From NCBI GenBank assembly GCA_027065835.1, contig JAMONK010000197.1, positions 1-7,344 of the forward strand: 7,344 bases of DNA. The letters run 5' to 3'. The notes under the pieces were generated by a model that had not been told where the DNA came from, did no database searches, and saw only the letters and a list, made by a program, of their open reading frames with translations. Positions 1-5,680 of this stretch are shown here, in pieces. The DNA comes from Thermococcus sp. Lineage in GTDB: Archaea > Methanobacteriota_B > Thermococci > Thermococcales > Thermococcaceae. The position numbers were made by a program, and so were the translations under genes. Positions within the stretch are counted from its first letter, which is position 1. Every line of letters starts with the position of its first letter.

Positions 1-293
1 ACCCCGAAGACGACCGCCGTCCACCACACCTCAAAAAAGGCAAAGCCCACAGTTCCGGTCCCCGTGATGAGCCAGGCCGCGAAGATCGCGTAGGCCGCAA
101 GGGTGAACACCACGTGCAGCTTGAGGAAAGTTCTGTTTATCGGCCTCCCCGTCGCCATCCACCCAGTTGGCAGGGGCAACCAGTCGAAGAACGCCCCCGC
201 AAGGGCGAGTATGGACCTGTTGAAGAACACCGCTGGAATAAAGATAAGGCCCGCGAGGGCCACACAGAGCATTGTGAGGGTCTGCTTTTTCAT
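1..293 (-). CDS. Unrecognised membrane protein, N-terminal part (runs off left edge)
   Basis: An open frame starts with ATG at 293 and reads to the window edge with no stop, giving 97 complete codons. I do not recognise the family. The start is supported by a GGTGGT Shine-Dalgarno four bases upstream (298-303), which fills the ten-base gap after the permease stop. The protein begins MKKQTLTML and is very hydrophobic. Likely membrane segments are residues 6-24, roughly 28-41, 57-77 and one beginning near 81, with a short polar stretch (GRPINRTFLK, 49-58) between the second and third. The second is weak and may be re-entrant. As the last visible gene of the PadR/ABC operon it is probably co-transcribed with the exporter and could be an accessory membrane subunit or a separate membrane protein. 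A competing frame on the same strand (31-297) has a Cys/Gly/His-rich composition without hydrophobic segments and looks like a shadow. That this is a real membrane gene is fairly sure; its function is unknown. Confidence 0.75.
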   Translation of the reverse strand, partial: MKKQTLTMLCVALAGLIFIPAVFFNRSILALAGAFFDWLPLPTGWMATGRPINRTFLKLHVVFTLAAYAIFAAWLITGTGTVGFAFFEVWWTAVVFG

Positions 294-303
294 TCACACC
301 ACC

Positions 304-1068
304 TCAGTCTATAGTTGCCTTCCTAAACTCAAGCGCCGCTATCCCGGCAAGGAGCGCGGCGAGTCCACCCAGCACGAGCCAATCGACCGTCATGCCGAAG
401 GTTGGGGTGACACCGGCCAGGTAGTAGCGCGAGCCGTCGACCGCGTAGGTGAGGGGATTCACTTTGGAGAGCCACTGCATCCAGTCCGGCATCGTGTTTA
501 TCGGATAGAACGCCCCGCTGAGGAAGGTCATTGGGAGCATTATCATCATGATGATCATCTGAAAGCCCTCCATGCTCGTCATCCTCAGAGCTATCGCGAC
601 ACCCATCCCCGCTATTGCTATCCCAACCAGGAACGCCATCCCAAGGGCGGGTAGGACCCCTGAGAGCTTTAAATCAGCCAGCGCAAAGCTTAGGGCCAGG
701 ATTATGATACCCTGCATCATGGCCATTATCGCTCCACCGGTTATCCTTCCCAGTATCGCCTCGGTTCTGCTCGCCGGGGCAACGAGTATCTCCTTCAGGA
801 AGCCGAACTGCTTGTCCCAGATTATCGTTATCCCCTGCATGAAGCTCATATTGAAGACCGTCATCGCGACTATTCCAGGAACTAGGTAAGTCATGTAGTC
901 AACGCCGCCGAATATCGACGCCGCCATCGGATTGTTGAAGACACCGGACCAGCCCTTCCCGAAGAAGATGAGCCAGATCAGGGGGTTTACGATGCTCCCT
1001 ATCACCCTTGCGCGCGAGTGGGAGAACCTCTTCAGCTCGCGGTACACCATCGTCGTGAATACCCTCAT
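304..1068 (-). CDS. ABC-2 type transporter permease
   Basis: This is the membrane-spanning subunit of an ABC exporter of the ABC-2/DrrB class, which uses the ATPase encoded just upstream to move a substrate, usually outward, across the cytoplasmic membrane. The 254-residue length fits the family. After a cytoplasmic N-terminus (RELKRFSHSRARVIGSI) six hydrophobic segments can be placed at about residues 22-37, 61-80, 106-130, 138-162, 168-190 and 228-247. The stretch NPLTYAVDGSRYYL at 204-217 matches the ABC-2 signature region before the last helix, and the RTEAILGRI segment after helix 2 is typical of these permeases. The ATG at 1068 follows GGAGGTGA at a proper distance. That site lies across the end of the ATPase gene, only four bases away, so the two are probably translationally coupled and made in matched amounts. 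The substrate cannot be read from sequence; lipids, drugs or a metabolite are all possible. Confidence 0.93.
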   Translation of the reverse strand: MRVFTTMVYRELKRFSHSRARVIGSIVNPLIWLIFFGKGWSGVFNNPMAASIFGGVDYMTYLVPGIVAMTVFNMSFMQGITIIWDKQFGFLKEILVAPASRTEAILGRITGGAIMAMMQGIIILALSFALADLKLSGVLPALGMAFLVGIAIAGMGVAIALRMTSMEGFQMIIMMIMLPMTFLSGAFYPINTMPDWMQWLSKVNPLTYAVDGSRYYLAGVTPTFGMTVDWLVLGGLAALLAGIAALEFRKATID

Positions 1069-1072
1069 TCTC

Positions 1073-2071
1073 TCACCTCCGCCGCCCCCACATGCGCATC
1101 CTTGTCCTCATCTTGACCTTCATAGCCTCCCTCTCATCGGCATCCTCGCGTATCTCCCTACCGGTCAGATGCAGGAAGACGTCGTTGAGCGTCGGCCTGT
1201 GATACGTCACCTCAAGGATTTTGATCCCACCGCTGGATGCGAGCTCGAAGAGCCTTGGCAGGGCCCCCGCGGCGTTCTCAACGTCGAGCCTCACCCTGCC
1301 ATCCGGCAGAAGTTTGCAGCCCCTGATGAAGTCCGCCTTGAGGCACCTGAGCTCCTCTGGAGCTTTGATTCTGAGGTATATCACGTCGTTGCCGATCAGT
1401 CCCTTCAGTTCATCCGCCGTTCCCTCAGCTATTATCTTTCCGTGGTCCATTATGGCTATCCTGTCGGCGAGCATCTCGGCCTCGTCCATGTAATGGGTGG
1501 TGAGGAAGACCGTCATGTCGTGTTCCTCCTTCATGGCCCGGATGTAGTCCCATATGTGGGCCCTCGTCTGCGGGTCGAGGCCGATGGTGGGCTCGTCAAG
1601 GAAGAGCACCTCCGGTTCATGGAGGAGCGAGCGCGCTATCTCAAGCCTCCTCTGCATGCCGCCGCTGAAGGTCTTGACCTGCCTGTCCCTGAAGTCCCAC
1701 AGCTCAACGAACTTCAGGAGCCTCTCTATCTTGTCCTTGAGTTCGTTTCCGCCCAGACCGTATATTCTGCCGTGGATGAGCATGTTCTCGTAGGCGGTGA
1801 GCTCGCTGTCCAGACTCATGTCCTGGAAGACGATACCGATTTTTCTTCTCACCGCGTCAGGCTCCCTCACAACGTCGTGGCCCGCAACGGTCGCTCCACC
1901 CGAAGTGGGCTTCAGGAGGGTCGTTAGAACGTGAACGGTGGTCGTCTTTCCCGCGCCGTTCGGACCCAGAAACGCGAAGATCTCACCCCTCTTAACCCTG
2001 AACGAGATTCCTCTGACGGCCTCAAAGTCACCGTACCTCTTGACCAGGTCGTCCACCTCAATCGCGTTCAC
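1073..2071 (-). CDS. ABC transporter ATP-binding protein (DrrA/CcmA-like)
   Basis: This is the cytoplasmic ATPase that powers the adjacent ABC-2 permease. All nucleotide-binding motifs are intact: Walker A GPNGAGKT (36-43), Q-loop glutamine at 83, signature FSGGMQRR (135-142), Walker B LFLDEPT (156-162), D-loop GLD (164-166) and H-loop His193. The signature has FSGGM instead of LSGGQ, common in daunorubicin-resistance-type ATPases. After the core (to about 220) comes a C-terminal region (about 225-303, ending in TLNDVFLHLTG) typical of DrrA proteins, then a strongly basic tail (residues 314-332, Arg/Lys/Met-rich). The start is GTG at 2071. The nearby ATG at 2073 is followed at once by TGA, whereas the GTG has GGAGGTG upstream, lying in the last codons of the iron-sulfur protein gene. 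The gap to that gene is three bases. The length of 332 residues is normal. Identity as an exporter ATPase is secure; the substrate is unknown. Confidence 0.95.
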   Translation of the reverse strand: MNAIEVDDLVKRYGDFEAVRGISFRVKRGEIFAFLGPNGAGKTTTVHVLTTLLKPTSGGATVAGHDVVREPDAVRRKIGIVFQDMSLDSELTAYENMLIHGRIYGLGGNELKDKIERLLKFVELWDFRDRQVKTFSGGMQRRLEIARSLLHEPEVLFLDEPTIGLDPQTRAHIWDYIRAMKEEHDMTVFLTTHYMDEAEMLADRIAIMDHGKIIAEGTADELKGLIGNDVIYLRIKAPEELRCLKADFIRGCKLLPDGRVRLDVENAAGALPRLFELASSGGIKILEVTYHRPTLNDVFLHLTGREIREDADEREAMKVKMRTRMRMWGRRR

Positions 2072-2074
2072 ATC

Positions 2075-2485
2075 TCACACCTCCAGTCCGTTGTTCTTCC
2101 TGAATCTCTCAACGTGCTCCTTCCTGAACACGAACTTCACGTTGTACTTACCCTTAAACGGCAACCGCAACGTGTTGTACGCGAGCGTCAGAAACGGATG
2201 CTTGACCGGATTATCCACGGGCCTCAGCGCACCGGTAGGGCATGCCTCAACGCAGAGCTGACAGTTCCTACACAGCCCGGGGTTCACCATGACCGGTCTG
2301 AGGCGGACCTTCTCCCTCACCCCGAAGAGAGAAACCTTCATTGGCTTCACGGCCCATATACTCTCCCCGTAGGGGCATGCGGTTATGCACTCCTCCCCTC
2401 CTCCGCAGAGGGGATAGCGTATGAGGAGAGGGGAGCTCTTCTCCATCTCCCGGTAGTACTCCCTCCAGTCGGGTGCATCATTCAT
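2075..2485 (-). CDS. Ferredoxin-like iron-sulfur protein with two cluster motifs
   Basis: This 136-residue protein carries two bacterial-ferredoxin-type cluster motifs. The second (C72, C75, C78, C82-Pro) is a full CxxCxxCxxxCP. The first (C27, C33, C37-Pro) has exactly the canonical spacing but Gly30 replaces the second cysteine. By knowledge of 7Fe ferredoxins, this predicts one [4Fe-4S] cluster plus a [3Fe-4S] or otherwise site-differentiated cluster. The linker between motifs (34 residues) is longer than in small ferredoxins, and a basic tail of about 50 residues (KGKYNVKFVFRKEHVERF) follows, so this is not a plain ferredoxin. I chose ATG 2485, preceded by AAGGTGA, over an in-frame GTG at 2494 that falls inside this Shine-Dalgarno and has none of its own. 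The start overlaps the PadR stop by eight bases and the gene runs into the ATPase gene with a three-base gap. The role may be electron transfer or redox sensing linked to the exporter; this is inference. Confidence 0.88.
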   Translation of the reverse strand: MNDAPDWREYYREMEKSSPLLIRYPLCGGGEECITACPYGESIWAVKPMKVSLFGVREKVRLRPVMVNPGLCRNCQLCVEACPTGALRPVDNPVKHPFLTLAYNTLRLPFKGKYNVKFVFRKEHVERFRKNNGLEV

Positions 2486-2954
2486 CCCCCTCACCTTCCG
2501 GGATCTCGCCGAGGAGGATGAGCCTTATCCTCTTCGTGAACTCCGCAAATTCCTTTATGAGGGCCCGCCTCTGTTCATCCGTGAGCCGCTCGGCGGAGTT
2601 GAACACTTCCTTAAGCGCCTCCCCGAGGTCCCTCCCACCGAGCCGCGAAAACTCCCTGAAGCGATTGAGCAGCTCCATAACCTCCTGGAGTTCTTCCCCA
2701 TGCTCCCTCAGGTATTCGTTCCCCTTCTCCGTCGCCATGTAAAGACGTTTCTCCCTCTTTCCTCCCCCTGTTATCTCAATGAGACCGGAACGCCTCAGGG
2801 AGGCGAGTATGGGATAGACGGTCCCCGGACTCGGGTGGGGCATTCCGTAAGTTTTCTCAAGCTCCGCCATTATCCCGTAGCCATGCATGGGCTTCTCAGA
2901 GAGCATCTTGAGTATGAGCAGCTTCAGATGTCCTTTATACTTGGGTCTCTCCAT
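2478..2954 (-). CDS. PadR-family transcriptional regulator
   Basis: This is a winged-helix DNA-binding repressor of the PadR family, 158 residues. The N-terminal domain (about 8-85) shows the family landmarks: LKLLILKML, the HGY turn (24-26), SPGTVYPIL (42-50) at the recognition helix, LRRSGLIE, and the wing leading to LYMATEKG (71-78). The C-terminal half (86-158) is helical and charged, as in the dimerising domain of PadR proteins. Family members commonly repress their own operon and a nearby multidrug ABC transporter until a ligand binds, which matches this position as first gene ahead of an ABC-2 exporter. I chose ATG 2954 because GGTGATC sits five bases upstream; the in-frame GTG at 2963 lies within that site and has no Shine-Dalgarno. 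Two overlapping palindromes just upstream (2962-2980) suggest autoregulation. The stop overlaps the next gene by eight bases, implying coupled translation. The ligand is unknown. Confidence 0.93.
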   Translation of the reverse strand: MERPKYKGHLKLLILKMLSEKPMHGYGIMAELEKTYGMPHPSPGTVYPILASLRRSGLIEITGGGKREKRLYMATEKGNEYLREHGEELQEVMELLNRFREFSRLGGRDLGEALKEVFNSAERLTDEQRRALIKEFAEFTKRIRLILLGEIPEGEGDE

Positions 2955-2961
2955 GATGATC

Positions 2962-2980
2962 ACCGATGTATCGGTCGATA
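2962..2980. promoter_or_regulatory. Candidate PadR operator: two overlapping palindromes
   Basis: The sequence ACCGATGTATCGGTCGATA holds two perfect inverted repeats: ACCGAT-GT-ATCGGT (2962-2975) and TATCG-GT-CGATA (2969-2980), both with a GT centre. They lie between the minus-strand TATA-like box and the PadR start, where transcription should begin (about 2967), and touch the PadR Shine-Dalgarno. A repressor bound here would block polymerase. The palindromes are seen directly; assignment to this PadR is inferred from position and family habit. Confidence 0.6.
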
Positions 2981-2989
2981 GATTAACTT

Positions 2990-2997
2990 AAAAACCT
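2990..2997 (-). promoter_or_regulatory. TATA-like box of the PadR/ABC operon
   Basis: Read on the minus strand, GGTTTTTAAG gives an archaeal TATA-like element. About 25 bases on, transcription would start near 2967, leaving a leader of roughly 13 bases that carries the GGTGATC ribosome site before ATG 2954. No transcript data were available. Confidence 0.5.
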
Positions 2998-3015
2998 TGC
3001 GGTCCCATCAAATTA

Positions 3016-3023
3016 TTTTTAAA
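3016..3023 (+). promoter_or_regulatory. TATA box of serS
   Basis: TTTTTAAA at 3016-3023 in an AT-rich stretch is a good archaeal TATA box. It predicts a start near 3045, just before or at the AGGTGAT ribosome site (3045-3051). The site sits five bases before ATG 3056, so the leader is very short. It lies back to back with the PadR operon promoter, about 20 bases between the two boxes. Confidence 0.55.
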
Positions 3024-3055
3024 CCTCCCCGCGTTCTTATCTAAAGGTGATGCTC

Positions 3056-4423
3056 ATGCTGGACATAAAGCTCATCCGCGAAAATCCCGAGGTAGTGAAG
3101 AACGACCTCTTGAAGCGTGGGGAGATGGAGAAGCTCAAATGGGTTGACGAGATCCTGGAGCTCGATGCGAGGTGGCGCGAGAACCTCAGGAAGATCAACC
3201 AGCTGAGAAAAGAGCGCAACCGGCTGGCGGTTGAAATAGGCAAGCGCAAGAAGACCGGTGAAACTATCGATGACCTCCTCGCGAAGAGCAATGAGATAGT
3301 GAGGGGGATAGAGGAGCTTGAGAAGGAAGTCGAGGAGCTCAGGAAGAGGATCGACTACTACCTCTGGCGCCTGCCGAACATCACACATGAGAGCGTTCCG
3401 ATTGGAAAGGACGATACCGAGAACGTCCCGATAAGGTTCTGGGGAAAGGCCAGGGTGTGGAAGGGATTCATGGATACGTTCATTGAGGAAAGCCTTGGGA
3501 AGATGGAGTACGAGGCCCTCGAATGGAGGCCAAAGCTTCACGTTGACCTGCTTGAGCTTTTGAAGGGCGCCGATCTTGAGCGTGCCGCAAAGGTCAGCGG
3601 TGCGAGGTTCTACTACCTCATGAACGAGCTCGTCATACTGGACCTGGCCCTCGTTAGGTTCGCACTCGACAGGCTCATCGAGAAGGGATTCACACCCGTC
3701 ATACCCCCATACATGGTCCACCGCTTCGTTGAGGAGGGCGTCACGAGCTTCGACGACTTCGCGGATGTCATATACAAAGTTGAAGACGAGGACCTCTACC
3801 TCATCCCAACTGCCGAACACCCACTCGCCGGCCTTCACGCCAACGAGATAATCGAGGGAAAGGACCTTCCGCTGCTGTACGTTGGTTTCTCCCCGTGCTT
3901 CAGGAAGGAGGCCGGAACGGCTGGAAAAGACACGAAGGGAATATTCCGCGTTCACCAGTTCCACAAGGTAGAGCAGTTCGTTTACGCTAAGCCCGAAGAG
4001 AGCTGGGAGTGGCACGAGAAGCTCATCCAGAACGCCGAAGAGATATTCCAGGCACTGGAGATACCCTACCGCATCGTCAACATCTGCACCGGCGACCTCG
4101 GCTACGTTGCGGCGAAGAAGTACGACATCGAGGCCTGGATGGCGGGCCAGGGCAAGTTCCGTGAGGTCGTCAGCGCGAGCAACTGCACCGGCTGGCAGGC
4201 CAGAAGGCTGAACATCCGCTACCGCGACAAGACCCACGAGAAGCCCAAGTTCCTCCACACACTGAACTCAACGGCCATAGCGACGTCGAGGGCAATCGTT
4301 GCCATCCTCGAGAACCACCAGACGGAGGAGGGCGTCGTGAAGCTCCCGAAGGCCCTCTGGAAGTACACTGGCTTCAAGGAGATTCTGCCGGCTCACATGA
4401 AGGAACGGTGCTGTGGGGAGTGA
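3056..4423 (+). CDS. serS: Seryl-tRNA synthetase
   Basis: This enzyme activates serine with ATP and attaches it to tRNA-Ser in the cytoplasm; it also supplies Ser-tRNA-Sec where selenocysteine is used. The 455-residue protein starts MLDIKLIRENPE, the usual SerRS N-terminus. Residues about 30-105 form the charged helical arm (KINQLRKERNRLAVEIGKRK onward) that grips the long variable arm of tRNA-Ser. The class II core follows, with the serine-pocket TAE at 252-254, motif 2 (FRKEAG, 282-287, and RVHQFHKVE, 298-306), SASNCTGWQARR (373-384) and motif 3 (NSTAIATSRAIVAILEN, 404-420). This is the common type, not the divergent methanogen type. I chose ATG 3056, five bases after GGTGA; the upstream GTG 3047 and ATG 3050 overlap that ribosome site. 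It is a single-gene unit, with the nucleotidyltransferase gene converging 16 bases beyond its stop. All expected motifs are present. Confidence 0.98.
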   Translation: MLDIKLIRENPEVVKNDLLKRGEMEKLKWVDEILELDARWRENLRKINQLRKERNRLAVEIGKRKKTGETIDDLLAKSNEIVRGIEELEKEVEELRKRIDYYLWRLPNITHESVPIGKDDTENVPIRFWGKARVWKGFMDTFIEESLGKMEYEALEWRPKLHVDLLELLKGADLERAAKVSGARFYYLMNELVILDLALVRFALDRLIEKGFTPVIPPYMVHRFVEEGVTSFDDFADVIYKVEDEDLYLIPTAEHPLAGLHANEIIEGKDLPLLYVGFSPCFRKEAGTAGKDTKGIFRVHQFHKVEQFVYAKPEESWEWHEKLIQNAEEIFQALEIPYRIVNICTGDLGYVAAKKYDIEAWMAGQGKFREVVSASNCTGWQARRLNIRYRDKTHEKPKFLHTLNSTAIATSRAIVAILENHQTEEGVVKLPKALWKYTGFKEILPAHMKERCCGE

Positions 4424-4439
4424 TGCGCTCGTTTCCTCC

Positions 4440-5144
4440 TCATATTCCACCGCGCTCCCGCACCTTCTTCCTGACGTTCGGGTCGCGGTCGGCTATCACC
4501 TTCAGAGCTTCCTCGAAGCTCATCCAGTCGGGAACCTCCTCGTTGATGTAGATCCCGGTTCTTCCTATGCTGTCCCGTCTAGTCAGGACGTGGACGCGCT
4601 CGGTGACGATGTCGATGCTCACGCCGAGGATTTTTGCAACCTCGCTCTCCCTTCCCACGACCTCCCTCTCGATGTGCCCCCGCTCGGTTGGAACTATTAG
4701 AATGAGCTTCTTGTTGACACCCGGAACTCGCCTCCCTCCCGCCGTCCCCACGATATCCACCGCCCCGCCCCAGCGGTAGAAGTCGAGTTCCCTGTCGGTG
4801 GGCTCGATGAGGGGGAACGTTACGGTGGTTTCCTCGTCAATCTCAATCACACCTTTTATCAGGTGCCACGGGGTCGCCATGACTATCGTTCTCCTGCTCA
4901 CGAGCCCCTCTAGAGCAAGTTCGAGGAGGTATCCGGAAACACGGTACGGAATGAAGATGTCTACGTCACTGTCCCGTCTGACGTCTCCCCTGGCGACACT
5001 GCCGTATAGCAGGGGCTCAAAAGCGGCCAGTTTCTCCATTATCCGGAGTGCCTTCTCCCTCTTCTCCCGGAGGTACCTCCATCGCTTTGGGGGATAGATG
5101 ACCTCCCTCTCATCCCATATCCTAACAACCTTCTCCCTCGGCAT
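4440..5144 (-). CDS. Pol-beta-superfamily nucleotidyltransferase domain protein
   Basis: This 234-residue protein belongs to the polymerase-beta-type nucleotidyltransferase superfamily, which transfers an NMP group from an NTP to a protein, RNA or small molecule. The active-site motif is clear: LLYGSVARGDVRRDSDVDIFI (about 45-65), with the Gly48-Ser49 pair and the metal-binding Asp60 and Asp62. A third carboxylate, needed by most active members, is probably one of the acidic residues in 102-121 but cannot be fixed by eye. The C-terminal half (about 145-225) has a KILGVSIDIVTERVHVL segment and a YINEEVPDWMSFEEAL segment that I do not recognise. It is much longer than the MNT/HEPN antitoxin type (around 100 residues) and has no HEPN partner nearby, so a toxin-antitoxin role is unlikely. 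I recall similar predicted nucleotidyltransferases being conserved in archaea; the substrate is unknown. The ATG at 5144 follows AAGGA; the leader appears very short. Confidence 0.82.
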   Translation of the reverse strand: MPREKVVRIWDEREVIYPPKRWRYLREKREKALRIMEKLAAFEPLLYGSVARGDVRRDSDVDIFIPYRVSGYLLELALEGLVSRRTIVMATPWHLIKGVIEIDEETTVTFPLIEPTDRELDFYRWGGAVDIVGTAGGRRVPGVNKKLILIVPTERGHIEREVVGRESEVAKILGVSIDIVTERVHVLTRRDSIGRTGIYINEEVPDWMSFEEALKVIADRDPNVRKKVRERGGI

Positions 5145-5165
5145 CGGTCCTTACTCCTACCTAAA

Positions 5166-5173
5166 CTTTTAAA
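5166..5173 (-). promoter_or_regulatory. TATA box of the nucleotidyltransferase gene
   Basis: On the minus strand GGGATTTAAAAGT contains TTTAAAAG preceded by a purine-rich BRE-like GGGA. The predicted start is near 5145, almost at the ATG (5144), so the transcript may be leaderless or nearly so, despite an AAGGA close to the start codon. Confidence 0.5.
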
Positions 5174-5188
5174 TCCCTACCGATAGCG

Positions 5189-5196
5189 TTTTATAT
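5189..5196 (+). promoter_or_regulatory. TATA box of the SecB-like gene
   Basis: TTTTATAT at 5189-5196 (within GCGTTTTATATGG) is a strong archaeal TATA box. It predicts transcription starting around 5215-5220, past the ATG at 5212, so translation should begin at ATG 5227. It lies back to back with the minus-strand box, about 15 bases away. Confidence 0.6.
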
Positions 5197-5226
5197 GGAG
5201 CTAACAAGTTCATGGTGGTGAAAGAA

Positions 5227-5652
5227 ATGCCGGTACTTGGATTCAACATAACGAAGATCGAGATGGGAAAAGAGGGCGTGGGCACCGTTTCCGGGCAGGT
5301 TGAAGTCAGGCTCTCTCCCAGGGTCACCGAGATGAGACTCGGCGAGATACGCACTCCCACGGGGAAGATGAACGGTATCGAGGTTCTGTTCAGATACGAG
5401 ATAGAGTACAATCCCAGGATAGCGGCCGGAGCCATAGAGGGGGTTATCCTCTACGTGCCGTCTCAAAAGGACAAGATAGACGAGATACTGAACCTCTGGG
5501 AGGATGAAAAGAAGATAGAGTCACTGACGTTCGCCGAGATAGTCAACTTCATCACCAAAGAGGTCTCGCCTCTGCTCATGATCATGGCCAAGGAGATGCG
5601 CCTCCCCTATCACGTCCCGATTCCAAGGGTCGAGGTCAAGAGCCAGTCGTGA
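5227..5652 (+). CDS. Conserved archaeal protein resembling the SecB chaperone fold
   Basis: This is a 141-residue soluble protein with no signal peptide or membrane segment. The layout resembles the SecB-like family known in some archaea: a strand-rich N-terminal half (FNITKIEM, GTVSGQVEVRLS, then FRYEIEYNPRIAAGAIEGVILYV, 55-77) with the aromatic/YxP-type pattern, a helix around DKIDEILNLW (82-91), a second helix with NFITKEVSPLLMIMAKEM (107-124), and the ending LPYHVPIPRVEV (126-137). The last stretch matches the proline-rich 'LPxPiPlP' close I recall from SecB-like proteins. SecB holds unfolded clients for export; whether this one does so is unknown. The link rests on recalled pattern, not on a search. 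I chose ATG 5227 because GGTGGTGA (5214-5221) precedes it at good spacing and ATG 5212 lies upstream of the expected transcript start. It stands alone between a divergent nucleotidyltransferase gene and a convergent TPR gene. Confidence 0.75.
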   Translation: MPVLGFNITKIEMGKEGVGTVSGQVEVRLSPRVTEMRLGEIRTPTGKMNGIEVLFRYEIEYNPRIAAGAIEGVILYVPSQKDKIDEILNLWEDEKKIESLTFAEIVNFITKEVSPLLMIMAKEMRLPYHVPIPRVEVKSQS

Positions 5653-5663
5653 CCAGACCCCTC

Positions 5664-5680
5664 TGAAAATTTCCCTTTTA
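5664..5680. terminator. Possible T-rich terminator between convergent genes
   Basis: Downstream of the SecB-like stop the sequence CTGAAAATTTCCCTTTTA gives short T-runs in the plus direction, and AAATTTT in the minus direction for the TPR gene. Archaeal terminators are often T-rich without a strong hairpin. The runs are short, so this is weak. Confidence 0.3.

Noticed and set aside
31..297. Minus-strand frame of 88 codons at the left edge
   Set aside because: It overlaps the hydrophobic frame starting at 293, which has the better ribosome site and a membrane-protein composition; this one is Cys/Gly/His-rich without structure.
932..1927. Long plus-strand open frame (331 codons) across the permease and ATPase genes
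   Set aside because: It is antisense to an ATPase with every motif intact, has a Pro/His/Leu-rich composition with no recognisable domain, and has no ribosome site; it is a shadow of third-position GC bias.
3041..4258. Long minus-strand open frame (405 codons) opposite serS
   Set aside because: It is fully antisense to a certain seryl-tRNA synthetase, rich in Leu/Val/Glu with no known motif; a codon-bias shadow.
4424..4439. Strong terminator between serS and the nucleotidyltransferase gene
   Set aside because: The gap is only 16 bases with one TTT run and no stem; termination probably occurs within the opposite gene and no site can be fixed.
4440..5144. MNT-type antitoxin of a HEPN/MNT toxin-antitoxin pair
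   Set aside because: The protein is more than twice the usual antitoxin length and neither neighbour is a HEPN protein; serS and a SecB-like gene flank it.
5179..5186. ACCGATAG between the nucleotidyltransferase and SecB-like promoters, resembling half of the PadR operator
   Set aside because: Only a single six-base arm without its inverted partner; expected by chance in 7 kb and far from the PadR operon.
5227..5652. SecB-like gene as part of a toxin-antitoxin-chaperone system
   Set aside because: No toxin or antitoxin-like small genes are adjacent; the flanking genes are on the opposite strand and are of other types.
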